This document shows, piece after piece, positions 7,689 through 14,957 of a stretch of 64,000 bases of DNA. Positions within the stretch are counted from its first letter, which is position 1, and each line of letters starts with the position of its first letter. Source of the DNA: UMGS692 sp963653425. Lineage in GTDB: Bacteria > Bacillota > Clostridia > Christensenellales > CAG-314. A model generated the notes under the pieces. It saw only the letters and a program-made list of their open reading frames with translations, was not told where the DNA came from and did no database searches. Both the position numbers and the translations under genes were made by a program. The stretch spans positions 186,001-250,000 of the forward strand of contig CAVJWC010000002.1 in the NCBI GenBank assembly GCA_963653425.1, given 5' to 3'.

Positions 7689-9422
7689 ATGGCTGATTTG
7701 ATCAATATCAAAATAAACGGAATGGATTATGCCGTAGAATACGGCACCACAATTTTGGACGCTTGCCGTCAGAACGGAATTCGTATTCCTACGCTGTGCT
7801 ATCTTAAAGACATAAATCAGATAGGTGCGTGCCGTGTGTGCGTTTGCGAAGTAAAGGGAGCAAGATCTCTCGTTGCTGCCTGCGTTTACCCCATCGAAAG
7901 AGAAGGTACGGAAATCTTCACCAACACGCCCAGAGTTATCAACGCAAGAAAAACCACGGTTGAGCTTATGCTCAGCAATCACAACAATTCCTGTAACAGT
8001 TGCGTAAGAAGCACTCATTGCGAACTTCAGGCTCTCGCTCAGGAACTTGGCTGTGACGAAAACAGATTCGAAGGCGCTAAAAATCATTACGAAGAAGACG
8101 TTACGCCCTACCTCATCAGAGATAACAGCAAATGTATTCTTTGTCGCAGATGCGTAGCCGTTTGTAAGAACCGTCAGAAGGTTGCCGTTATCGGTCCCAA
8201 CCACAGAGGTTTCAATACTTCCATAGCAAGCGCGTTTGAAATGTCCCTTAACGACGCTCCGTGCGTAGCTTGCGGACAGTGTATAACCGTTTGCCCGACG
8301 GGCGCTCTTCGCGAAAAAGACGATATAGATATAGTCGCAAAAGCAATCGCAGATCCAAGTAAGCACGTAGTTGTGGCTACCGCTCCCGCTGTAAGAGTAG
8401 GACTGGGAGAAGAATTCGGTTATCCCATCGGCACCAACGTTGAAGGCAAGATGGTTACGGCTCTTAAGATGCTCGGTTTCGACAAAGTATTCGACATCGA
8501 CTTCGCAGCCGACGTTACCATTATGGAAGAAGGCACCGAACTTATCGACAGAATACAGAACGGCGGAACGCTTCCCATGATTACCAGCTGTTCCCCGGGA
8601 TGGATTAACTTCATCGAACAGTATTATCCCGAATATCTCGGACACCTCAGCACGGCTAAATCTCCGCAGGGTATGTTCGGCGCGCTCGTAAAGAGTTATT
8701 ACGCAGAAAAGAACAATATCGATCCGAGAGATATATTCGTGGTTTCGGTTATGCCCTGTACGGCTAAAAAGGTCGAAAGAGCGCGTGAAAACCTCGGCAG
8801 AGACGGTTATCAGGATATAGACGCCGTTTTGACCACGAGAGAACTCGCAAGATTCATCAAGCGTACCGGTATCCTCTTCAGATGCCTTAAAGAAAGTCAG
8901 TACGACAGTTTCGCAGGTTCCACAGCAGGTCTTATCTTCGGCGCAACGGGCGGCGTTATGGAAGCCGCACTCAGAACGGTTAAAGAACTTCTCGACGGAA
9001 AACCGCTTGAAAAGCTTGAATTCGAAGCCGTAAGAGGCGAAGAAGGCATTAAGCGCGCCGAAGTCGAAATCGGCGGTAAGCCCGTAAAAGTTGCCGTTGC
9101 TCACGGAATCGCAAATGCGGACGTTATCATGAAGGAAATCAAAGCAGGCAAGTCCGATTATCAGTTCGTGGAAGTTATGTGTTGCCCGGGCGGTTGCGTA
9201 GCCGGCGGCGGACAGCCCATACAGCCCGCAGACGTTCAGAACACCGTAGACATCCGCGCTGAAAGAGCTAAAGGCATTTACAGAGCGGACGACGCGGGTA
9301 AGATCAGAAAGTCTCACGAAAACCCCGAAGTCAAGGAGCTTTACGACACCTATCTCGGTCAGCCCAACAGCCACAAGGCTCACGAGCTTCTTCATACCAC
9401 CTACTATAACAGAAAGAAATAG
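7689..9422 (+). CDS. hydA: [FeFe]-hydrogenase catalytic alpha subunit HydA
   Basis: 577 residues. The N-terminal plant-type [2Fe-2S] domain (CRVCVCEV region) is followed by the His-Cys cluster HNNSCNSCVRSTHC and two [4Fe-4S] clusters (CILCRRCVAVC, CVACGQCITVC). The H-cluster domain has L1 TSCSPGW (near 298), L2 MPCTAKKVE (near 354) and L3 EVMCCPGGCVAGGGQP (near 496), and the small-subunit-like C-terminus is fused on. The TSCSPGW form is common in NAD-linked, multi-subunit enzymes. It makes or splits H2 in the cytoplasm. It is the last gene of the operon and ends before a structured spacer and a strong terminator. Confidence 0.96.
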   Translation: MADLINIKINGMDYAVEYGTTILDACRQNGIRIPTLCYLKDINQIGACRVCVCEVKGARSLVAACVYPIEREGTEIFTNTPRVINARKTTVELMLSNHNNSCNSCVRSTHCELQALAQELGCDENRFEGAKNHYEEDVTPYLIRDNSKCILCRRCVAVCKNRQKVAVIGPNHRGFNTSIASAFEMSLNDAPCVACGQCITVCPTGALREKDDIDIVAKAIADPSKHVVVATAPAVRVGLGEEFGYPIGTNVEGKMVTALKMLGFDKVFDIDFAADVTIMEEGTELIDRIQNGGTLPMITSCSPGWINFIEQYYPEYLGHLSTAKSPQGMFGALVKSYYAEKNNIDPRDIFVVSVMPCTAKKVERARENLGRDGYQDIDAVLTTRELARFIKRTGILFRCLKESQYDSFAGSTAGLIFGATGGVMEAALRTVKELLDGKPLEKLEFEAVRGEEGIKRAEVEIGGKPVKVAVAHGIANADVIMKEIKAGKSDYQFVEVMCCPGGCVAGGGQPIQPADVQNTVDIRAERAKGIYRADDAGKIRKSHENPEVKELYDTYLGQPNSHKAHELLHTTYYNRKK

Positions 9423-9713
9423 TCAGGTCTTTGATTAGCCACACAGTCCGTACGGCTCGCAAAAAAGCTTTATAAAAGCCTCGAAGCGCGTCCGTACGGC
9501 TACTAAGGCTTTGGCTGTGTGTGGCAACAGTTAACAAAAACAACGCTCAGGCTGTGGACGCCTAACTCCCCGCGGAATTCTGAATTCCCGTGTACGAATG
9601 AATTCTCGTGAACGAATGAATCCACAGCCCCACAAAAGCGGGAACCCTTCCCGTATTTGAGAAGGGTTACTCACGAAACTTTTGTGATAACTTTTCATAA
9701 TCAATCCTTTTAA
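9423..9713. other. Gene-free, highly structured spacer after hydA
   Basis: No coding frame is credible. It contains GCCACACAG (9438-9446) inverted against CTGTGTGTGGC (9515-9525), two direct copies of GTCCGTACGGCT, GGCTGTGGA inverted against TCCACAGCC (about 9553-9629), a 17-bp unit CGTG-ACGAATGAATYC repeated twice between those arms, and a hairpin AACCCTTC/GAAGGGTT near 9650-9669. It may be a long structured 3' untranslated region or a small RNA. Confidence 0.45.
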
Positions 9714-9756
9714 CGACAACCCCGATGTATCCGCATTCGGGGTTGTTGTTTTTTTG
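9714..9756 (+). terminator. Terminator of the hydrogenase operon
   Basis: 10-bp stem ACAACCCCGA/TCGGGGTTGT (9716-9725, 9737-9746) with an 11-nt loop, then a T-rich tract to 9755. Confidence 0.85.
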
Positions 9757-9765
9757 GAAAAAACA

Positions 9766-9792
9766 CCCCCCAAACCCCAAAACTCCCCCCCC
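9766..9792 (-). other. G-run tract on the minus strand, G-quadruplex candidate
   Basis: The plus strand carries C6, C4 and C8 runs at 9766-9771, 9775-9778 and 9785-9792. The minus strand therefore reads G8-N6-G4-N3-G6; the G8 run can give two G3 tracts, making four tracts with short loops. It lies between two converging terminators. Confidence 0.5.
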
Positions 9793-9821
9793 AATTCTCC
9801 AAAACCAAAACCGCAAAAGCA

Positions 9822-9860
9822 AATAAAAAAACAGCCCAAAACGTTTTGCTTTGGGCTGTT
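9822..9860 (-). terminator. Terminator of tRNA-Arg
   Basis: Hairpin arms ACAGCCCAAA and TTTGGGCTGT (9831-9840, 9851-9860), with a T run on the minus strand (A run 9822-9831). It starts right after the tRNA 3' end. Confidence 0.8.
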
Positions 9861-9863
9861 TTC

Positions 9864-9940
9864 TGGCGCGCCATAAGGAGCTCGAATCCCTAACCTTTGG
9901 TTCCGTAGACCAACGCTCTATCCAATTGAGCTAATGGCGC
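9864..9940 (-). tRNA. tRNA-Arg (anticodon ACG)
   Basis: 77 nt on the minus strand, with CCA encoded. Acceptor stem GCGCCAT/ATGGCGC, D stem GCTC/GAGC, anticodon stem TTGGT/ACCAA with loop CTACGGA (ACG, read as ICG after deamination) and T arm with TTCGAGC. All arms pair, with one G-U in the T stem. The tRNA reads CGU, CGC and CGA codons. Confidence 0.95.
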
Positions 9941-10097
9941 ATGCGCTAAGACTTAAAAGTTTCCTTTCAAGCTTAGCAATTATAATACTTTAAGTTTCTT
10001 TTGTCAATCGTTTTGAGCGAAAATAACAATAAATATTTCCGTTTTCGCTCTGCCGTTTTCGATGCGGAAAGTCAGTCAAAACGCCGATTTTCAGGCT

Positions 10098-10628
10098 TTA
10101 TTTCGCAAAGACGGTGTTGCCGTGACAATCCACCGCGACTATTACGGGAAGGTCTTTGACTTCGAGGATACGGAGAGCTTCGGCTCCGAGATCTTCGTAA
10201 GCTACGAGCGTGGCTTTTTCGACGCATTGCGAATAAAGCGCACCCGCTCCGCCTATTCCCGAGAAGTAAACGGCGTGATGACGTATGATGGAATCCACGA
10301 CTTCGGGGGAACGGATACCCTTTCCGATCATGGCTTTTACGCCTGCGTCAAGCATAGCGGGGGTATACGGGTCGCATCTGTAGGAAGTGGTGGGTCCGCA
10401 GCTTCCGATAACCTGTCCGGGTTTACTGGGGCAAGGTCCGACGTAATAAACGGTTGCGTCTTTAAGTTCAACGGGAGACTGTTTTCCCGTCTGAAGGCAT
10501 TCTACTATACGCTTGTGAGCGGCGTCTCTTGCCGTGAATAACGTTCCCGAGAGAAGAACGCTGTCGCCTGCGCGAAGGTTTTCTATATCCTCGTAAGAAA
10601 GAGGAAGATTAAGTTTTTTCGCAGTCAT
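10098..10628 (-). CDS. Class I fumarate hydratase, beta subunit
   Basis: 176 residues, matching the separate C-terminal half of two-subunit class I fumarase/tartrate dehydratase. Marks include LLSGTLFTARDAAHKR and GPTTSYRCDPYTPAML. The beta subunit completes the active site around the oxygen-sensitive [4Fe-4S] cluster held by the alpha subunit, interconverting fumarate and malate. AAGGAGG lies at ideal distance on the minus strand. It is 10 nt downstream of the alpha gene and co-transcribed with it. Fumarase and L-tartrate dehydratase are hard to separate by sequence; fumarase is the more likely central role here. Confidence 0.9.
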   Translation of the reverse strand: MTAKKLNLPLSYEDIENLRAGDSVLLSGTLFTARDAAHKRIVECLQTGKQSPVELKDATVYYVGPCPSKPGQVIGSCGPTTSYRCDPYTPAMLDAGVKAMIGKGIRSPEVVDSIIRHHAVYFSGIGGAGALYSQCVEKATLVAYEDLGAEALRILEVKDLPVIVAVDCHGNTVFAK

Positions 10629-10638
10629 ATTATCCTCC

Positions 10639-11478
10639 TTAGATTTCGGTCGTGCGGTGTCTTACGGCGTGGCACTGAATATTGACCGCAAGAGGTAATC
10701 CCGCTATATGCGTCGGGTAGGTAAGAATATTTACCGAAAGAGCGGTGGTCTTTCCTCCGAAGCCCAATGCGCCTACGCCCAAAGCGTTGATTTCTTCGAG
10801 AAGTTCGGTTTCGAGCTTTGCAATTTCGGGGTTCGGGTTATGAACGCCCGTTCCCGTAAGAAGAGCCTGCTTGGCAAGGATAGCGCATTTTTCCATCGTT
10901 CCGCCGATGCCTACGCCTACGATAACGGGAGGACAGGGATTGCCGGAAGCCACTCTTACCGTTTCGACGACGGACTTTTTGATTCCGTTTATGCCTGCCG
11001 CGGGGGTAAGCATATAGAGCTTGCTCATATTTTCACTGCCGAAACCTTTCGCAAGGAAGTGAACTCTTACTTTGTCGCCGGGGATTATGGAATAATGTAT
11101 AACCGCCGGGGTGTTGTCTTTGGTGTTGATTCTCGTAAGAGGATCGAGAACGCTTTTTCTGAGGTATCCGTCGCGATAAGAATCGCGTACCGCGTTATTT
11201 ACGATGTCTTCGATAAATCCGCCTTCGATATGAACGTCCTGACCGATTTCGATAAACACGACCGCCATACCCGTGTCCTGACACATGGAAAGGTCTTTTT
11301 CTTTGGCTAAGTTGTGGTTTTTGATTATCGTTTCGAGAGCGAATTTAGAAGTGGGGTTGGTTTCCTGCGACGCGGCTTCGTTGAGAGCGCAAAGCGTAGC
11401 CGTATCTTCGTGAGAAGTACAGTAAAGCGCGGAAGAGTAAACTGCGTCGTAAATTTCTTTTGAATTGATTATTCTCAT
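10639..11478 (-). CDS. Class I fumarate hydratase, alpha subunit
   Basis: 279 residues. Cluster-binding cysteines sit in the conserved contexts MCQDTGMAVV, NPCPPVIVG and TMEKCAI, and the GFGGKTTAL segment is typical of the alpha subunit. The enzyme binds a labile [4Fe-4S] cluster for stereospecific hydration, which suits an anaerobe. GGAGG precedes the ATG, and a strong promoter (11502-11530) lies upstream, back to back with the walJ promoter. With the beta subunit it provides a reductive branch of the citric acid cycle or malate/fumarate balance. Confidence 0.92.
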   Translation of the reverse strand: MRIINSKEIYDAVYSSALYCTSHEDTATLCALNEAASQETNPTSKFALETIIKNHNLAKEKDLSMCQDTGMAVVFIEIGQDVHIEGGFIEDIVNNAVRDSYRDGYLRKSVLDPLTRINTKDNTPAVIHYSIIPGDKVRVHFLAKGFGSENMSKLYMLTPAAGINGIKKSVVETVRVASGNPCPPVIVGVGIGGTMEKCAILAKQALLTGTGVHNPNPEIAKLETELLEEINALGVGALGFGGKTTALSVNILTYPTHIAGLPLAVNIQCHAVRHRTTEI

Positions 11479-11501
11479 GATTTACCTCCGGTATCTAAGG
11501 A

Positions 11502-11530
11502 AGTATAACACTTATCCGAGAAAAAAGCAA
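11502..11530 (-). promoter_or_regulatory. Promoter of the fumarase operon
   Basis: Minus strand: -35 TTGCTT (11525-11530), 17-bp spacer, -10 TATACT (11502-11507), 24 nt from the alpha-subunit ATG. Only 22 bp separate its -35 from that of the divergent walJ promoter. Confidence 0.85.
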
Positions 11531-11552
11531 GGGAATTACAGCCGTCCGTTCC

Positions 11553-11581
11553 TTGCGTTAACCTTTTCTATGTGGTATAAT
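11553..11581 (+). promoter_or_regulatory. Extended -10 promoter of walJ-CPBP-rlmH
   Basis: TTGCGT (11553-11558), 17-bp spacer, TATAAT (11576-11581) with the TGTGG extension also seen upstream of secG. It is divergent from the fumarase promoter. Confidence 0.87.
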
Positions 11582-11637
11582 ACACTCATGGAAAACCAAA
11601 GAAAGAAATACCGTCCGTTTCGGGTTGAGGCGGAATT

Positions 11638-12432
11638 ATGAAATTTTTCGTAATTTCCAGCGGAAGCTGCGGCAATTGTTGCTACGTAGAAGAAAACGGT
11701 TCGGCTGTACTCGTCGACTGCGGAGTGTCTTTGCGCGTCATAAAGAAAAGTCTCGACGAATTCGGCGAAGACATATCCAAAGTTAAATCTATTTTAATAA
11801 CCCACGAGCATAATGACCATATAAAGGGCTTGGGCGTAACGGCGCAAAAACTTAAAGCGGAGATTTTCGCGAATGAATTAGTCTGTCCCGTGATAGAGGA
11901 TACGCTTTACAGGGACGGAAGGAACGCAAAGCTTACCTCTTTTTCTGGGAGTTTCGAAACGGCGGGTTTCGGGGTGGAAGTTCTTCCTCTTTCTCACGAT
12001 TCCGTTTCCTGCGTGGGTTACAGAATTACGGGCAGTGGCGGAGTGTACGTTTCTTTAACGGACACGGGCGTACTGCCTGCGGGCGCTGACGACTTTATCC
12101 GAGGCGCGGATACGTTGCTTCTCGAAAGCAATTACGACGAAGATATGCTCGAAAGAGGAAGTTATCCGCGAACGTTAAAAAAGCGCATATCTGGAGACTC
12201 GGGGCATTTATCCAACGTTCAGGCGTCGGAAATTCTCGTCAGGTGTCCCGACCTCAACGTAGGAAGAGTGGTTCTCGGACATCTTTCGGAAAACAACAAC
12301 ACGGCGGAACTTGCGTTCGACGAAGCTCAGAGAAATCTATTTCGGGCAGGCGTTACGGAAGGACGCGATTTAGGACTTGACGTCATTCCGCACGGGAAAA
12401 GGAGGGTACTTGGCAGTGTTAAATTCAGATAG
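11638..12432 (+). CDS. walJ: WalJ/YycJ-family metallo-beta-lactamase-fold hydrolase
   Basis: 264 residues. MBL fold with the metal motif THEHNDH, a downstream His (LPLSHD), the Asp in SLTDTG and the GHLSN and LGHLSENN segments characteristic of YycJ/WalJ. These proteins, often part of the WalRK locus, are dinuclear-metal nucleases linked to DNA repair and cell-division coordination. Here no walRK is present in the window, but rlmH follows two genes later as in the Bacillus wal locus. The upstream SD is weak (GAGG). The 3' end overlaps the protease gene. Confidence 0.9.
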   Translation: MKFFVISSGSCGNCCYVEENGSAVLVDCGVSLRVIKKSLDEFGEDISKVKSILITHEHNDHIKGLGVTAQKLKAEIFANELVCPVIEDTLYRDGRNAKLTSFSGSFETAGFGVEVLPLSHDSVSCVGYRITGSGGVYVSLTDTGVLPAGADDFIRGADTLLLESNYDEDMLERGSYPRTLKKRISGDSGHLSNVQASEILVRCPDLNVGRVVLGHLSENNNTAELAFDEAQRNLFRAGVTEGRDLGLDVIPHGKRRVLGSVKFR

Positions 12433-13399
12433 GCTTCTTATAGGAACGAAAAGGAACGCTTATACCGTTACCGACGCAAGAGCGATTTTCGGCTTGGCTT
12501 TTATTTTCGCGCAGATTTTCGGAACGATAGGGCTTCTGGCTTTCGACAGCAGCGTGGCTTCTTCGCTTATGATTCAGGTAGCGTTTTTATTGACGGTGGT
12601 GATTTATTCGGAAGTCAAAGGCATAAATATGAACAACGCGGCTAAATACAAGAAATGTAATCCGCTTTTTATAGTGCTTGCTATAGTCGCCGTTCCTTTC
12701 GCGTTGATGCTTGCGCTTCCTCTTTCGGAGTTATGGCTGGAATTCCTCGCTCTTATAGGTTTTAACGTCAAAGCGAGCGGAGATTCTACGAGTTATACCC
12801 TTTTGGGCGCGATTATCTATCTTATAGTAGTGTCCTGCGGACCTATGATAGGAGAAGAAGCGGTAATGCGCGGAGCGGTTGCCGGCGGATACGCCGACAA
12901 AAAGAGTAAACTTGCCGCCGTCTTTATAAGCGCGGCTCTTTTCACCGCTCTTCACGGAAACGTTCTTCAGTTTATCAACCCCTTCGTTTCGGGCGTGATT
13001 ATGGCTCTTCTGTACTTCACCTCGGACAGTATTTTCCCGGGAATGATAATGCATTTTACCAACAACTTTTTGGTTTCGATAATAGACTTTACCTGTTCGG
13101 CGCAGGTGGAAGACTTTATCGAAGACTACGCGTTCTTGATGATCTTAGTGGGCGCAATCGGAGTCGCGGGCGTGATTTTTGCGGCGATTAAGCTCGGAAA
13201 GGGCGTCAGACTCACGGAAAAACCCGTGAAAGAACAGACTTCCCTGCCCGTTTCTCAGGAAGAAAGAGAATGCGGATTGGAAGCGGTTTATGCGGGTTGC
13301 TACTACATTCAGAGTCGAAACGACAAGCGCGCCGTAGTGCTTTTCGTAATCGCTTTGGCAAGCTGTGCGATTAGTTTCGTAGCTTCGCTCTTCGCTTAA
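12410..13399 (+). CDS. CPBP-family intramembrane protease (CAAX/Rce1-like)
   Basis: About 330 residues with eight or so hydrophobic segments. The three CPBP motifs are present: GEEAVMRG (paired Glu and Arg), a helix with TALHGN, and HFTNN. These enzymes are Glu/His-dependent membrane proteases tied to prenyl-protein processing, bacteriocin immunity or signalling. The start is uncertain: GGAGG at 12401-12405 can serve TTG at 12410 (4 nt) or GTG at 12416 (10 nt); both overlap walJ. In Bacillus the position between walJ and rlmH is held by an HtrA-type protease, so a different protease class occupies the slot here. Confidence 0.85.
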   Translation: MAVLNSDRLLIGTKRNAYTVTDARAIFGLAFIFAQIFGTIGLLAFDSSVASSLMIQVAFLLTVVIYSEVKGINMNNAAKYKKCNPLFIVLAIVAVPFALMLALPLSELWLEFLALIGFNVKASGDSTSYTLLGAIIYLIVVSCGPMIGEEAVMRGAVAGGYADKKSKLAAVFISAALFTALHGNVLQFINPFVSGVIMALLYFTSDSIFPGMIMHFTNNFLVSIIDFTCSAQVEDFIEDYAFLMILVGAIGVAGVIFAAIKLGKGVRLTEKPVKEQTSLPVSQEERECGLEAVYAGCYYIQSRNDKRAVVLFVIALASCAISFVASLFA

Positions 13400-13405
13400 A
13401 AGATT

Positions 13406-13876
13406 ATGTATAAAATTAACGTCATTGCAGTAGGAAATCTTAAAGAAAATTACTTTATCGAGGCGGCAAATGAATACGAAAAACGCATAGGCGGTTTTTG
13501 CAGGCTCGCCGTTACCGAAATCGACGAATATAAACTTACCGACGAATCGGGTTCTTCCATAAGAAAAGCTCTTGCTTCCGAAGGTCAGGCAATTCTGAAA
13601 AAAGCGGGTTCGGGAAGGATAATTCTTCTCGACGTCGCGGGCAGAGAGGTCACGAGCGAACAGTTTTCTTCTCTTCTTATAAGCGAACTCGATAAAGGCG
13701 AAGTCAATTTCGTTATAGGAAGTTCTTACGGAGTTTCCGAAGAGGTCAGAAAAGCCTCTTCGTCGCGGGTTTCTCTCGGAAGAATCACCCTTCCGCACAG
13801 GCTCGCCAGAATAGTGCTTTTAGAGCAGATTTATCGCGGTTTTACCATCGCTTCGGGTAAAAGTTACCATAAGTAA
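13406..13876 (+). CDS. rlmH: 23S rRNA pseudouridine-1915 N3-methyltransferase RlmH
   Basis: 156 residues, the family length. SPOUT fold with the C-terminal knot: the FVIGSSYGVSEEV glycine loop, the ITLPHRLARIVLLEQIYR helix and the typical YHK end. It methylates N3 of pseudouridine 1915 in helix 69 of 23S rRNA on assembled ribosomes using SAM. The start lies 6 nt after the protease gene without a strong SD of its own, suggesting coupling. Confidence 0.95.
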   Translation: MYKINVIAVGNLKENYFIEAANEYEKRIGGFCRLAVTEIDEYKLTDESGSSIRKALASEGQAILKKAGSGRIILLDVAGREVTSEQFSSLLISELDKGEVNFVIGSSYGVSEEVRKASSSRVSLGRITLPHRLARIVLLEQIYRGFTIASGKSYHK

Positions 13877-14220
13877 TCGCCCGTAAGCCTATATAGTCGC
13901 ATAAAGCCGTAAAAGCTCTTATAGCTACGAATAAGCGCGATTGAAGCCCGAAGCCGCGTAAAACTTCATAAGCTCGACAGAAGGCGCAAATCCGTAAATC
14001 GTTGCGTTTTTACAGCCTCATAAAGAAGTGGCTATAAAAAAGCGCGTCCCGACGGGCAGACAAAAATTCGGCGTGGCGCGTCTTCCCTGTCAAAGCGGAC
14101 TTGCGGGGCTAAAAAACTGTAAAAAACGACGGCAAAACGATAAAAAACGTTTTTTTGAGAAAAAAAGACAAAAAACGAAGCTTACATGCCGTTTTCAGCG
14201 TTGCCGTGCTATGCAAATAT
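13877..14220. other. Intergenic stretch, no gene seen
   Basis: 344 bp after rlmH. The only long frame (14028-14246) is Lys/Arg-rich, lacks a ribosome-binding site and overlaps the promoter of the next gene. Short TATAGCTACGAATAAG-like and CGTAAAAGC-like words recur near the left end. No clear terminator is present. Confidence 0.5.
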
Positions 14221-14249
14221 TTGACAGAAAGCATAATGTGTGGTAGAAT
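14221..14249 (+). promoter_or_regulatory. Strong promoter for the 14286-22518 gene run
   Basis: Consensus TTGACA (14221-14226), 17-bp spacer, TAGAAT (14244-14249) with TGTGG directly upstream, 36 nt before the ATG of 14286. Confidence 0.87.
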
Positions 14250-14285
14250 TATTGAATATTCAACCAACTACGGCAGGGTGATTTT

Positions 14286-14954
14286 ATGAAAAAACAAGAT
14301 AATACTGTTAAAAATTACGAACAATATAAAGCCGAAAGGGAGGCTGCCAAAAGCGTCGGTCAGGCTGATACTGCGCAGTTTACGTTAAAGTATCTGCTGG
14401 TGTTCGGCCTTACCATACTGATGTTTATCTGCATGATGCTTCCCGATTTCAAGGCTTACATCTGGAGCGATTCTTTGGGTTGGCCTCAGTCCAACGGACT
14501 TACCTTCGGCGGTAACGTTTTCTCTATCCTTAAAATGTTCGGAAGTCAGGGCAGTGCGGTAGACATGAGCGGTTCTTCTCTCGACCAGATAATCAAGGAT
14601 AACCCCATAATAGATATGTTCGTCAACGGTTCTACGGCTTTTGACGGCGCGCTTAAAATCATAAAGATTTTAACCATAATTCTCGTGCTGCAGCTGATTT
14701 TCATAGCGACGCAGTTCGTGCTTTCCGTGTGCGCCTGTTGCGGAGCGAAAAAGCTTGACGTTCTTATGAAAACGGTATCTTTCGTAGAAATTGCTCTGGC
14801 TATAGCGGCTGTTGTCTTTTCTTCGCTCATCTACGTAAAAGCGGGACTGTTTTACGAAACGGTTTGTATGACGGTAAAATTCTCCTACGGCTCGGTCGTA
14901 GTCCTCGTAATGGCTGTGGCTCAGGCTGCGGTGGCGTTATTCGTCAGGAGGTAG
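14286..14954 (+). CDS. Four-helix membrane protein, unknown function
   Basis: 222 residues. A charged N-terminus of about 30 residues precedes TM1 (about 33-50). An extracellular loop of roughly 70 residues with Trp/Gly/Ser-rich sequence follows, then TM2 (about 125-147), TM3 (about 158-180) and TM4 (about 195-218). TM2 ends in a CACCGAKK cluster of cysteines at the membrane face. No family recognised. It leads a run of plus-strand genes (esterase-like protein, signal peptidase, DegV) with 3-nt spacing to the next gene, so a role in envelope biology is plausible but unproven. Confidence 0.75.
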   Translation: MKKQDNTVKNYEQYKAEREAAKSVGQADTAQFTLKYLLVFGLTILMFICMMLPDFKAYIWSDSLGWPQSNGLTFGGNVFSILKMFGSQGSAVDMSGSSLDQIIKDNPIIDMFVNGSTAFDGALKIIKILTIILVLQLIFIATQFVLSVCACCGAKKLDVLMKTVSFVEIALAIAAVVFSSLIYVKAGLFYETVCMTVKFSYGSVVVLVMAVAQAAVALFVRR

Positions 14955-14957
14955 ATA

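Noticed and set aside
5697..9395. A 1232-codon open frame on the minus strand across hydB and hydA
   Set aside because: It is antisense to two well-identified enzymes in register with their codon bias (few TTA, CTA and TCA codons on the plus strand). Its translation is low-complexity, and it has no ribosome-binding site or family.
11588..11641. A 17-codon leader peptide ending in an ATGA overlap with walJ
   Set aside because: Its ATG would lie at the expected transcription start, leaving no room for a ribosome-binding site. The overlap may be chance.
14028..14246. A 72-codon Lys/Arg-rich frame upstream of 14286
   Set aside because: No SD, very biased composition, and it ends inside the consensus promoter at 14221-14249.
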